64,000 nt of DNA, taken from positions 2,872,804-2,936,803 of the forward strand of contig NW_022985549.1 of NCBI RefSeq assembly GCF_010093815.1, given 5' to 3'. The notes below the pieces were generated by a model. The model searched no databases. It was not told the DNA's origin and was given only the letters and a program-made list of their open reading frames with translations. The DNA is from Pseudovirgaria hyperparasitica. Its lineage: Eukaryota > Ascomycota > Dothideomycetes > Acrospermales > Acrospermaceae. Shown here in pieces: positions 38,210 to 49,528 of the stretch. A program made the translations under genes and the position numbers. Each line of letters begins with the position of its first letter. Position 1 is the stretch's first letter.

Positions 38210-40189
38210 TCATCCGTCGCCGGCATCGCCTTCATCATCCGAGTCGAGTGTTGCCTTCGTTGTTTGCTTCTGTGTCGATTTGCCTTTCTTGTCATAAAGA
38301 CCTTTGACAGCATCTACACCCTTCGAGCTCAGGAAGAGAAATTCTCTGTCCGTCCAGCAGTCCACGTGCTTGAAGAAGGAACGGAACTCACCCTTTTCCT
38401 CCTCGGTATGCCAGATATGTTCATAAATATACTGTTGCTTGAACTCTTCAATGGGTTTCTCGTACGCGCTGAAGTCGATCGCGCCTTTATCATACGCCTT
38501 GGCGTGCTTGTTGTTGTAAGTCTCAAATACAGGCCGTTCCAGTAATAGGCCTAAACCAGGTGCTTTGGGTATGGATAGTCGTACATCCGTGAAGGAATCT
38601 TCAAGCAGACTTAGAGGTGATCCACAGCGTACCGCCAGAACTGCCATCCCGACCATCTTACGGATCTGATGCATCATGAATGATTGTCCGTGAACCTTCA
38701 GGGATATCCATTCGCTACCATGCTTCTCGAAGGGCTCTGAGGCAACGAAAGATTTGATGTGTCGTTTGACGGAAGGGTCTGTGAAGGACTTGAAGACGGT
38801 GTAGTTGTGGAAGCGTTTCATGCCTTCATACATACGAAGGGCTTCTTGAAGACGTTGCCGACGAACATCACTGAGGCGGAATGCCTTGTGCGCTTCACGA
38901 TAAGCATCACGGACCTGATGGACGTACGATTTATACTTCAGCCTTTGTTTCTCGTCTAGGGTCTCAAGAGCTTTCTCCTTGAGCTGATTCCGTGTTTCTT
39001 TAGCATCCTCATGGTTTTGGTCGGTGTTTTCGGCGTCTTCCACCTCCAGGTTCTCTGGGCATTCTTCAGGGGCGTTGGCAGCATCGCAAGGGCTCTCGGT
39101 CTGGACGTCGCTTTTTTCGCCTGAAGCCCTGTTTAGATGGCCCTTCTGGATCTCATCGAGGTCAAAGATGATATCTTCATCGAAAAACACCTTCTCGACC
39201 ATCGGGCGAAGTTCTTCGTCCATGCCGTCCAACATCGGTCGGATTGTGGTCGACTCGAAATCTTCCCAAAAGCCCTTCAAATCAGCTTGTCGGGCTTGAT
39301 AGCCTTCCAAATCATTCTCCTCTTTGGCTATCTGCACCAATGTCCTTCCAAGAAAGCTGCTGGGTCGGGGTGGTAGTAGGGCGTGCGTGGGTAGCAGATA
39401 CTCGTACCACCTCGAATCGCATAAGGTATAGCAGCTGAAGCTTGAAATCGTGCGCTCAAAGCCCCAGACTCGAATTTGGGGGTTCAGTTTCTCATTGATC
39501 TTTTCAACAATGTTCGGATCCTCAATTATCATATTGAGTGATATGACATTGCCTGCGGCGTGAACACCTTTGTCCGTTCTCGCACAGCGTACAAGTGCCA
39601 CCTTTTTCGGATCAGTAGCATTGGCTTTGGATACAGCGCCTGCTTCGACGAATGCCGTAAATAAATCGCCTTCGATAGTGCGTTCGCTGTGAGATATTTG
39701 CATTCCTCTATACCCTGTACCGGAATATCCGACCAGAACCGCAACTTTACGCTTCGGCTTTCGTTCCTCAGCAGCGATCTCTTCGGCGGAGAAGGGCCCT
39801 GGAAGCATGGGATTGATATTTAGTCCAGCCTCAGCGCGAGCGCGCTGCTTCGCCTGCTCTTCATCGTTACGCTGACGCCTGTCAGTACGCTCTCTGAAGT
39901 ATTGACCACGTCCAGCATCTCGCTCTCGCTCTCGTTTCGACGCGCGTGGTTTCCTTCCTTCTCGTCCACTCTTTTCAGAGCGAAGTCGCTTACCAGAACG
40001 ATCGGGTCTGTCTGTGATGTCATCGCCTTCGTTTTCTCGAGAGCGTTTCGCTTCTCCACTCTCGCCTGCCAATTCAGATAGTTTTCCAGGTTCGTGTTGT
40101 CGTCCGACGAATTCATGGACTTGCGACGTTTGGCATTGCGAAATCGCCAACTTACGTTCCGGTTCTGGATCTTGTGGAAGTGAGGCCAT
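38210..40189 (-). CDS. PUS1: tRNA pseudouridine synthase Pus1
   Basis: An intronless frame of 659 residues. Pus1 converts uridine to pseudouridine at several tRNA positions and in some snRNA and mRNA. The TruA-type catalytic domain starts near residue 145 (KVAVLVGYSGTGYRGMQ). The catalytic aspartate is in RCARTDKGVHAAGNV near residue 205. The second conserved core is near 455-520 (RFHNYTVFKSF, HGQSFMMHQIRKMVGM). Residues 20-130 are very basic, typical of nuclear members. A charged insertion of about 90 residues between the two core halves (around 330-420, EDAENTDQNHEDAKETRNQ) is expanded in fungi. An acidic tail ends the protein. The start is 561 bp from that of TFIIE-alpha, in a divergent pair. 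Confidence 0.95.
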   Translation of the reverse strand: MASLPQDPEPERKLAISQCQTSQVHEFVGRQHEPGKLSELAGESGEAKRSRENEGDDITDRPDRSGKRLRSEKSGREGRKPRASKRERERDAGRGQYFRERTDRRQRNDEEQAKQRARAEAGLNINPMLPGPFSAEEIAAEERKPKRKVAVLVGYSGTGYRGMQISHSERTIEGDLFTAFVEAGAVSKANATDPKKVALVRCARTDKGVHAAGNVISLNMIIEDPNIVEKINEKLNPQIRVWGFERTISSFSCYTLCDSRWYEYLLPTHALLPPRPSSFLGRTLVQIAKEENDLEGYQARQADLKGFWEDFESTTIRPMLDGMDEELRPMVEKVFFDEDIIFDLDEIQKGHLNRASGEKSDVQTESPCDAANAPEECPENLEVEDAENTDQNHEDAKETRNQLKEKALETLDEKQRLKYKSYVHQVRDAYREAHKAFRLSDVRRQRLQEALRMYEGMKRFHNYTVFKSFTDPSVKRHIKSFVASEPFEKHGSEWISLKVHGQSFMMHQIRKMVGMAVLAVRCGSPLSLLEDSFTDVRLSIPKAPGLGLLLERPVFETYNNKHAKAYDKGAIDFSAYEKPIEEFKQQYIYEHIWHTEEEKGEFRSFFKHVDCWTDREFLFLSSKGVDAVKGLYDKKGKSTQKQTTKATLDSDDEGDAGDG

Positions 40190-40749
40190 CTTTGCGGGAC
40201 GATCGAAGGTATGAAGCTCAAGCTACGAGCGGTCTGAACAAAAGAATGCGCCCGCATAGAACTGTAGAACGGACAGGGGGGATGGCGGGTAATTATCGAA
40301 GTAACATCATGAGAGCTCAAGCATGGGAGCACAAGCTACTAGAGTCCTTAGCGCGAAACAAAAAAAATTACTCGCTTCAATCCACATCTCCGCTAAACCG
40401 GAGGGAGTGGCTCAGCCCTACGTGGGCGATTCAACCTAAGTACAGAACAGGTGCATCAAGAACAACCTCACAGTGATCCCGCGTAGGCACGCCTAGGCTC
40501 GGTATTTTCATCCCTCACTTTACGCACTCTCATAGTCCCGGAAGAGCTTCGATTGTCTAGAGCAGCGCTGCGATCATTGAATGCGCTACATTGCCATCGC
40601 ATGGTCACATTAGCTTGATGCACTTCAGCCTGGCATACATGAATTTCTTCACCTTTTCCTAATCATATTTACGGTGTGGGTACCGTCGAATATATCTCGA
40701 TTCCATCATAACAGCCTCTGGACACGCCGACTTCCACCATAATCCAGCC
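40190..40749. promoter_or_regulatory. Bidirectional 5' region of PUS1 and TFIIE-alpha
   Basis: 560 bp between divergent start codons; no coding or RNA feature is seen. Confidence 0.5.
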
Positions 40750-42094
40750 ATGGATCTCGCTAAGATCTTGGTGCGCAGTGTTGTACGCGCCTTCTACGAT
40801 ATCGATGCCATCGTGGTCATTGATGCCCTAGTCAATCACTCAGCGTGAGCTTCAAGGACAGATGAATTGTAGACGGTAGACTGACCGTGGTAGCCTCTCC
40901 ATCTCTGACCTAGCCACGGTACTTATGGATGGTAACAACCAGAAGAATGCGCAAAAGATATGTGGAAAGTTGCGTGAGGGCGGACTAATCTCTGTGTATG
41001 GAATACTAGTATTCTTTATTTCTATATTGGCTGACATGCGCTGCAGTTACGTGCGTCAAGAAATCAAAGAGGGCGCAATGAAGCCGACAAACAAAGAATA
41101 TTTCTACATAGACTACCGACGGGCGATCGATGCGACCAAATACAGAGTTCATATGCTGGACGAACGAATAAAGGCTGAAAGCAAACCAACGCAAGAGAAA
41201 AAGGAGCTGCAATGTCCCACATGTCGCGCGGAGTACACCACAATGGAGGTACTGGACAGCAGAGACTCCTTCAATATGGGTAGCGGTTTCACCTGCAAAA
41301 GATGTGGCAGCGTCTTGAAGATGATTAATACAGACGGAGACGCTATTCACGATGCAGATGATACGCCGGCGAAGTTCAACAAGCAGTTTGGCCGACTCCT
41401 GAACCTACTCCAGCAGATCGACAACACGTCCATCCCACCCAGTTCCGGAGAAGAGGCGCTGGCCAACCAGTTACCCGTCCCGCGTGCTACAAACAACCCC
41501 GGAGCGAAGCCAGCTACAGTCGTGGTCCAGCCACTCAAGCCTACCGCCGTCAAAGGAATAACCAGTGGACCCGAGAAGCTCGACATCAACATCACCGACG
41601 ACGCATCTGTGACTGCCGCAGAACAGGCCGCAGCCGCAGCACAGGCCGCAAAGATCGCACAACAAAACATTCTTCCAGAATGGCATACGCACTCCACTAT
41701 TACTGGCGAGAGAGCTAAAGCTGGCGTGCAGCAGACAGCGACACCGGAGACACCAAACTCAGCACTCGGCCTCCGCGCAGGGGAAGGCGACGTCGAGGAA
41801 GACAAGAAGGGCCCTAGCGGAGACGCGACCTTGGACGAATACTTTGCCTCGCTAGAAGCAGAGCAAGAAAGAAAGCAACTAGAGGGCTCGGGCTCCGAGG
41901 ACGATGAGGACGACGATGATGAATTCGAAGATGTGGTGCCCGTGCCGCCGGTCGTGTCGGCAGATATCGCACGGGAAGCCAAGAGAGTGAAGACTGAGGC
42001 AAATGGCACTGATGGAACATCAACACCTACTGTGCCGGCCCAGGATGACGAGGGCTCTGGATCCGACGAGGACGAATTCGAGGACGCCATTTGA
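40750..42094 (+). CDS. TFA1: Transcription factor TFIIE alpha subunit (Tfa1)
   Basis: Three exons (40750-40844, 40894-40995, 41047-42094) give 414 residues. TFIIE-alpha recruits and regulates TFIIH at RNA polymerase II promoters. The first 90 residues form the winged-helix domain (LAKILVRSVVRAFYDIDAIV, SISDLATVLMDGNNQKNAQK), visible only when the two short 5' exons are spliced in. A zinc ribbon follows, with CPTC near residue 122 and CKRC near 148. An Ala-rich helix leads to the conserved ILPEWHTHSTITGE. The C-terminus has two acidic blocks ending in DEDEFEDAI, the region known to contact TFIIH. Introns are 49 and 51 bp. Confidence 0.94.
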
Positions 42095-42511
42095 TGATGA
42101 TGTTGCATAGCGAAGGCGTTTGGGAAGGTGGCATTGTGTGGCGTTACACGGGTGCTACAGAAAGTATGCATTCTTGGGAGCATTACTTTACTTAACTTGT
42201 AGCATACCCCGAGTTTCTATTTCTATCAGTAACAGGGCAAAAGTACAAAGAAATGGCAGGACCAGACTGACCATCAACTCGGGTAGCCCGCCATTAGTCG
42301 ACTTAGCAGCTGACCGTATCAGGCAATACTACCACTACATATTCACTATTAAATGCTATTCCATATTATATCACAAAGCAAGCCTACGATGCTACGACAG
42401 TTCGTATGTGTATTGTTCGTATGTGTATTATATTACCATGAATAACCACCATCGCATGATCGCTCGAAGAACTATGAACAAACACCACATCGTCTAAACC
42501 TCTCATCTATC
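42095..42511. other. Convergent interval of TFIIE-alpha and the phosphate carrier
   Basis: 417 bp, rather AT-rich, with a direct repeat of TTCGTATGTGTAT-like units at about 42401-42430. No gene is seen. Confidence 0.45.
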
Positions 42512-43489
42512 TCAATGTCCCCCAGTCGTGGGCAGCCCCAACGCGACCTTGAACGAATCGTAAATAAGCCACTGAAACGCCGTCAACGTCCCGATCATTG
42601 CAATTCGGACCGGCAAACCATTCCACAGTCCCGCGAACCCAATATTTCCATAAATTCTCCCGATTGCCTTTGTCGCCGCCTCGCCCGCTTTGCGGTCGTT
42701 GTTCAGCTTGCTCACCATCACATCCGCCGGATGTGAGATGACCGCGCACGCGACACCAGCGATGTATCCGCCCGCAAAGGACACTCCCGTCTGCGCCAGC
42801 TTACCATAGCTATCCTTTGGCGAGCCAAGGAAGCCGTAGATCTGACTGACGGCCTCCTCAAATGTGGCAAACTTGCACATCGTATACGGAATCTGGCGAG
42901 CCCACAGCGGATACAGACCCTTGTACAAGCCCGCGAATCCTTCTTCCCTGACCACTTTTCCCCAGCCCTCTCTCAGCGTGTGCGCGAACGGCGGCACACT
43001 CGTCTGCATGCGCACCTTGATGGCCTCGAACGGACACAGGAAGATATCAGCGAAGAACTCTGCCGAGGCAGAGGCACCGAGGTACACGAGGGTTTTGTTG
43101 GTGTTAGGAAAGGCCTTTTCTCCGTATGCGTACTTGAAGACTTCGTACAGGCCGTATTTGCCAGCGCCCTGGAAGGCGTAGCCGACGAAGGTGGGCGACC
43201 AGCCGAGGAAGACGCCGCGGAGGCCTTCCCCTTTGTAGATCTTGGACCACCCCTGAAGGTTAGATTTATAGATTTTGGGGTCAACTTGACGGCGGCATTT
43301 TACCTATAGGAGACTTCAGTATGGGAGGGCTTTTATGGTTCCTGAGACGAGAGATGCACGTACGAGATCGAGAGGGGTGACGGAGGCGTGGGTTGGGCCA
43401 CAGGCAATGATGCCGCCGAGGGTACAGGCGCCGAAGTATGTGCCAGAGAAAAGCTCGATTTTCTTCTGGGGTTTGAGTTTTTCTGCCAT
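42512..43489 (-). CDS. MIR1: Mitochondrial phosphate carrier Mir1
   Basis: Exons 43489-43364 and 43303-42512 (60 bp intron) give 305 residues, the normal size of a mitochondrial carrier. Mir1 imports phosphate with protons across the inner membrane for ATP synthesis. Three carrier repeats are visible, each with its signature: [30 protein letters not shown] and [29 protein letters not shown] and [16 protein letters not shown] are characteristic of phosphate carriers. The intron falls immediately before the VKCRRQ codons in the first signature, and a GTG within the second exon could be mistaken for a start. The N-terminus [19 protein letters not shown] has no cleavable presequence. Confidence 0.94.
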
Positions 43490-44473
43490 GGCAGGTTTTT
43501 TTGTGATGTGCAGGCCTAGCTCTTCAACTAAGAAATGGTGGAGATTCGAGGAAATCAGAGCGGTCGCGTGGGCAGGTTCGATGGATAGCTCTACTCAGGA
43601 TATTATGATGTTCAGGACAGTCGTTTGGAAGCAATTGAAATCGCTAGCCAGCTGGCTTTAAAAGAGGCGTTTCGCACGACAGCCGTGACCCAACGTGACA
43701 GAAAGTGATAGGTACGGAAAAAACACCGGCACACGGCACGATTCAACTTGATAAGCTTTTCAAGCTTTCACCATTGAGCAGGGACGGGATTGCGCGGATG
43801 CCAGTGGTTTGGTGTGTTAGTAGGTCGCGCGCGTTATCGCCAGAATGACGTCAAGTTGGCGCGCAGCCTGCGCTAATTGTCTCTACCTTGCAGCGTCAAC
43901 GGCGGCCGAGAGAGCCGACGCAGACATGGATGGACCAAGATGTCAACTTCAACGTACCAGGTTGTCTGCACGTACACTCGATGCCATTTAAGAACCTTAG
44001 TGCTTATATTTCGCTTTTGGTCTTGGCGAGCTTGTTTCCTCCTGCTCCATGACTGCAGCTAAATTGCCATCATTCATCACGCGACTTTTCAGTAGCATGG
44101 CTGGCGCAGTGTGACTTGGCACTGATATTCAATTATCTAGCATTGGCCAATGCAGATGAAATGCTATATTGCTTACCCCCTTATGGTGTATGGTCCATAT
44201 TCCACGTAACAAACATATAACTCCCAAGAAATGCTGCATCCAAGATCGCTGCTACTGAGGCGTGGCGGACGCAAGTGTCCAAATTCGTGCCCTGCGTTCA
44301 CGTCGATTCTGTAGAACGCCCTCTTCCTATGCCCCTTTGATACCTAAAGTGCGCCGCGCCATATGCTTTCGTGGGTCGAATTCAAGTATGCTAACGCAAT
44401 CGCTCACTTCGTCTGGTAAAGTTTGAAATCGTAATATGTCGCTATAGTATCGTCTTCTCTCTCAGTACTCTTC
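43490..44473. other. Intergenic interval, no gene seen
   Basis: 5' region of MIR1 and 3' region of the Cdc4-like gene; about 1 kb with no supported coding or RNA feature. Confidence 0.45.
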
Positions 44474-46705
44474 CTATTTGGGCTCGAATGGCGCTTCGCT
44501 CATGGGAACGTCGTCGGTATTTGTCGACGTATCTACAAGTGTGGAATGGCGGTATGGACTTTGGCTCATGTATTCTGGATAGTCCGCGTACCCTGGCGAA
44601 GTGCCTGCCGAGTCTGGCAAGCTTATCGGACTTGAAGACCGGTAGCCCTCAAGGTCTTCTTCTAGAGGTGCGAAATTCCACACCTTATTTTCATGATTAG
44701 CAAAGCCATTGATATACCAAAGTACTCGTAGTGCTCTTACCTCCATAATAGTCTTACCGCCACGGCTTGCCATGATCACAGCTTTCTCCTCCTCAAACAC
44801 CACTCTCCACACGGCTTCGGCCGGAGAGCTGAGCTCTCGTACCAGTATTCCACTCTTCAGATCCCAAACTTTGACACGTCCATCGCTACCTCCACTGACG
44901 ATTCGAGTCTCATCAAATTGTAAACTCGTAACGCTATTGTCGTGCGCAGCTAGACGATGAATGGGTTGGTAGTTGTCCAGCGACCAGACTCGAACAGAAC
45001 CGTCTGACCCTCCAGTAACAAGAACGTCGTGTCGCAATTGCAGTTGCCCGACTAGTGACGTATGTCCTTGCAGAATGGCAAGACATCTACCGTCCGTTGG
45101 ATCCCAGATCCGAACGCTGGTGTCAAGACTCCCGGTCGCTATCTTTCGCCCGTCAAAAGCAATGGCGTATATCTGACTGAAGTGACCAGTCAGCGTGCGG
45201 AGACACTTCCCTTCGGAGATACTCCATATTTTCGCCATTGTATCGTAGCTTCCAGACACGATGAGATCGCCGTGTATTTCTAAACATCGTACACTAGCCT
45301 GGTGACCCACAAGTACATGCTTACATTGCCCACTTGGCAAGTCCCATATTCTTAGTGTTGTATCTCTGGATCCAGATATCGCGGTGTTTGAATCAGACAT
45401 TTTCAAACAACGAACAGTTGATGTGTGCCCACGTAGAGTGTGCATGGGTAGTCTTGACGTTGCGGTTAGTACACTAACTGCCTTACATACGACTGGACAT
45501 AATCTTACCCTGTAGCCATGTTCCATACTCTGACATCCCTGTCGCAGCCTCCACTGACGAGAACATCTTCCCATGGAACCATTGCCCAGACACCCATGAC
45601 ATGCCCTTGGAGCGTCCGTTGGTGCCCACCCTCGACGTCGAACACGTGTATCTTAGCATTGTCGAGGGCTACCACGATGTACTTATCGGTTAAGTGGAGA
45701 CTCGTTACGACGCCTTGATCTGGTGTGATCTGTCTGGAGTCAACTCTCCCACCAGAGCGCCACGCAGTTTCAACCATGTATCGTTGCTTGAAATGCGACC
45801 GATAAGTCATCGCCTTTGGACGCCGTCTAATCTGTCTCATATTTGAATGTGTTCGATCAAGGCTCTCTGTCCTGAGGTCTGGTGCGCTGCTAGAGGCTCC
45901 CGCAGAGTAACTCGAATACCTGATCTGACCGAATCGCAGCACATGGGCGTAAGAAGGTGAGCTTGGCCGACCAGGTGTAGAGGCACGGTAGCCCAGCCGG
46001 GGTGTTGGAGCTGGCTCATTTGAAAGCCTTCGGTAGGCATGCTTTTCACATAGTGACTTCCATGCCATATCATCTGATACCAGTTCTCGCCATCTCCTCG
46101 AGACCTGTGAAGATCGTGCCAGCGTAGTGGGGTCATCGATGAATGTTAATATCTGGGCTCCATTAGCGCAATGAATAACGGTCAGACGGTACATAGTTTA
46201 CCCTTAGACACAGCTCGTTCGGGAGTGTCGTGAAAGGATCTTTCTTCAGACGAGGGCTGACGAATTCATGCACGAAGCTGAGCTGGTTGCTGTTGCACAT
46301 ATTCAACAGCTCTCCAAGAAGCCTTTGTTTTTCAGCGTCTGTCATATCACCAAAGAGCGCTCTAATATTTCTCATATTCGTATCTTCATGCTCAGAGGCT
46401 GAACTCCAATCCGGCGCTCGCTGGTGAGGTGTAGGACTCGGGGCGGGCGTGGGGGGTGATGCTGGAGCGGAAGGCAGAAGATTGTGTGGTATCGTCGAGT
46501 TGAGAGGACTTGTTGGGGTGTGAATAGGCCTTGGTTGTGATCGAGTTATCATCCCTCGTTTCTGGCCTCGCGAGGTTGAAGAGGTGAAGATGGCATCCTG
46601 ATCTGTGTGTCCGCTTGACGCCATAGCGATGTCGTTGTCCTCCTCTATCGGTATCCCCGGACTAATCCTGCCATCCTGCTCGTTCAGTGTGAAAGCGTCC
46701 ACCAT
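44474..46705 (-). CDS. CDC4: F-box/WD40 ubiquitin-ligase receptor, Cdc4-like
   Basis: Four exons (46705-46202, 46152-45509, 45452-44741, 44683-44474) give 689 residues. As substrate receptor of an SCF ubiquitin ligase, Cdc4-type proteins bind phosphorylated targets such as cyclin-kinase inhibitors and hand them over for degradation. A Ser/Pro/Thr-rich N-terminus precedes an F-box near residues 155-205 (DPFTTLPNELCLR joined to ILTFIDDPTTLARSSQVSRR). WD40 repeats run from about 265 to 600, with repeated GH...WD units such as LRGHTSTVRCL, SGSRDTTLRIWDL, SGSYDTMAKIWS and TGSLDTSVRIWDP. ITPDQGVVTSLHLT fits Cdc4 and not Met30/SconB, which carry an extra Cys motif after the F-box. The first intron interrupts the F-box. 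Introns are 49, 56 and 57 bp. Confidence 0.9.
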
Positions 46706-47872
46706 GGTAAAGGTTTGTGTGAAAACGTGCTTAGAGGCCAGGCCGTGAGGTATACAGGTGCGTAACTAACTTCGACGCTATTGGTGAAGATCAGACTAGT
46801 TGCTTAAGACTCGGCGGAGCGAGTACACCAAGACAGTGAGAGGTTATGTGGTCTTGAGCGTATGGTGTGTTATGGCGGCTAGTCGTTCAATGGCTTGATG
46901 AAGAGGTTGGACGGAGGTTTGGCCGCTGCTCAGCCAGCCAGCGCGGAAATATTTGATGCCCAGAACGATAGCTGGTTCCGGAGTAGAGAGCCTTCGACAA
47001 TAGCAGGCGTGCTTAGCCTCGTAGGAGAGGTTGGAGGTTTACTGTTATTTAACAGTACCAGGACTGGACTGGGGATCCGCTCTCGTCGTTTTGGAAAGGC
47101 GGAATGGGCACTTGCACAGGGTGGTGGTCAGTGGTGGGTGTTCAGTAGCGCGGCTTCCTTCGTTACATAAGCTGCAACAGCAGCCGTTTGTTTGCCCCTG
47201 ACACTTTTAGGGCCAGCTCCACCCCTTCAACCACACACCGTCTGTCTGACTCTGTCACAAACACGCATCACGTTCTCGGTGAAGTTCCCAGTACTCTCAG
47301 ATTTTGCCTGCTGATATGATGTCTCTTCCAAATCAACGCATCTCCGCGCAATGACGTGTGCATTCACAGCTAAGCCGAGTCGCTTGATTAGGTCGACGTG
47401 GTCGTTCTGTCAATGCACACTAGGCTCATTTTATCCCTGATATTGCTGCTGTCAGGTCTGCCGCAGTGTAAATAGAATTCGTTGTCCTTCATCTACAAGC
47501 CGTGCAGGGGCCGCCCAGAATGGCCCAAGGTGTCTTTTAAAACAGTGGTAGAGAAGGCATGTGTACTACGAATACTAACACCAGGGAAGTTACCGCGTCA
47601 CATTCGAAAGGCGCTATGAAGGCAGCTTTCCATGATTTATCGGTATAGAGGTTCTATAGACACAAACAGCCTGTACTAGAACTTTACATTTCGTACTTTG
47701 ACGAGAATCCACGATATTTTACACGCTGCGAACACATTAATGCTTCAAAAATTCCATATCATCTCGAACGCCATGCTATGCTATGCTTCAGGGGGAATGC
47801 TTCCTGTTACCCTCCGTACGCCAGACAAAAGAACATCTCAAGTAGCGTCTTCGAAGCATTAGGTACAAGTGA
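46706..47872. other. Intergenic interval, no gene seen
   Basis: About 1.2 kb holding the Cdc4-like promoter and the 3' flank of the acyltransferase gene. Short frames only, without family or splice support. Confidence 0.45.
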
Positions 47873-49528
47873 CTACCCTAAAAATCGCCTCACTTCGCCT
47901 CCTACATTCTCAAGGTCCAAGAGAAACGTATCGTGTCCAAATAGACTCTTCTCCTCGCCAAGCTCCACATGCGTTACGTTAAGGTTCCCCGCCGCACGCA
48001 GCGTCGCAGCAACTTCTCTTTGTTGCCATGCAGGGAACAGGATATCACTTGCGACGCCCATCACAAGTGTTGGGATGCTGATGATAGGTCGGAGACCAGC
48101 GACGAGATCTGGGACTGCGCTACCAGGGGCAGTAGAAAATTCGCTGGAGGAGCTTTCCGCGACAGGGTTGGCGTCTTCTTTCTCCTCGTATGGAGTTGTG
48201 GGGAGCGTAAGGCTGCACAACGTGGCATCCTCCGTTGACGCAGTGCTTCTGCCTGCATTGCCAGCCATATGTTCCGCCAATCGCCTTTGGTTTTTGACAC
48301 GCACTTCCGCCATATTATCCCTGCTTGTCTTCCCTAGATCGAACAAATCCATTGCCTTGCTGACGTATAGCAGACTATTCGGGTCGTACTCTAGACACCA
48401 CTTTTCGCCAGCGTGGTCTAGGTATGTTTCGATGAGGAAGTCTGGGCACAGCGCGGGTGGCTTGGAGGGGTCGGCGCGGCGTCGACCGAAGCGTTGCTCC
48501 CATTCAGGACCGGATCTGTATGTTACAGTTGCAATCTCGCGCGCGAGCTTCATACCACCATGAGGTGGTATGGCGTCGTAGTAGAAGCCGCGAGACCAGT
48601 GTGGGTCCATCATGAGCACTAAGAAGTCAATGAATGCTTCTGAGGTCTGGAAGGGCGCTCATGTTGACGGCTTACCTTGACGTTGAGTGTGCCGCATGGC
48701 GATGCTGTATGGGTGACTTCGCGCGCAGCCGCTGATACTGACGATGCGTCCGACTTTTTCAGGGAATAACACGCCAGCGGCGAGACTCTGCATACCTCCC
48801 ATGCTGCTCCCGACACTGGCGTATAGTTTGTCGATTCCAAGATCTTCTATAAGCCTAAATTGTGCCCGAACCATATCCTGCATGGTCAGAATAGGGAACC
48901 GTGTAGCGTATCTCTCTCCATTTCCAGGGTCGATCGAGCTAGGCCCTGTACTGCCGTAACAGCCTCCTATTACGTTCGTGCAGATGACAAAATACTTGTT
49001 AGTATCCAATGGAGCCCCAGGGCCTATGAACTTCTCCCACCAACCAGGCTTAGGATTCGCCTCTGTACTGTGCGCATGCGATGAAGCGGAGAGACCGGTG
49101 TGTAGCAGGATCGCATTGCTGCGATCTGTGTTAAGTTCGCCCCATGTCTCGTACGCAACATTAAACTCCGGTAGAATCCCGCCCCAGTCTAGCAGAAGGG
49201 ACTCTTTAGAGTGATAGTTCAGGGTTTTGCCAGTGGTGTACGAAGGTTCTGGACCTGACTGCGAACGCCGGGCACTTGTGAGCGTCCTCGAGCGCGTTTC
49301 AACAGCGTCGAGGCATGGGAATGCCATTGGGGGGTTCGTGGGCTCATATCGCGACTCGGGGTCTACAACGGCTGCAGATTGGGACTTTCGGATCGACTGT
49401 TGGTGGATATTGCGCTTGGGTGTTGTCGAATGCCATCGTAACGATCTCTGTGATAGTTGTGTAGAATCACGGAAGCTATGCCGTATGGCGGGACGTGCCA
49501 CAGTAACGACGGCTCTCGTGGTGCTCAT
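47873..49528 (-). CDS. Mitochondrial serine O-acyltransferase-like protein (Cys2/CysA group, MetX family)
   Basis: Exons 49528-48676 and 48618-47873 (57 bp intron) give 532 residues. It has the alpha/beta-hydrolase fold of MetX enzymes: nucleophile serine in VGSSMGGMQ near residue 242, aspartate in GVASDILFP near 476 and histidine in [10 protein letters not shown] near 513. It differs clearly from Met2 in the same window, with [19 protein letters not shown] and HWSRGFYYD. Members of this branch (Schizosaccharomyces Cys2, Aspergillus CysA) activate serine for cysteine synthesis and have been described as serine O-acetyl- or O-succinyltransferases; the acyl donor cannot be decided here. The Arg/Ser-rich N-terminus ([20 protein letters not shown]) looks like a mitochondrial presequence. 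Confidence 0.87.

Noticed and set aside
41347-42183. 278-codon open frame on the minus strand
   Set aside because: Antisense to the acidic and Ala-rich part of TFIIE-alpha, giving long Ser runs; not a gene.
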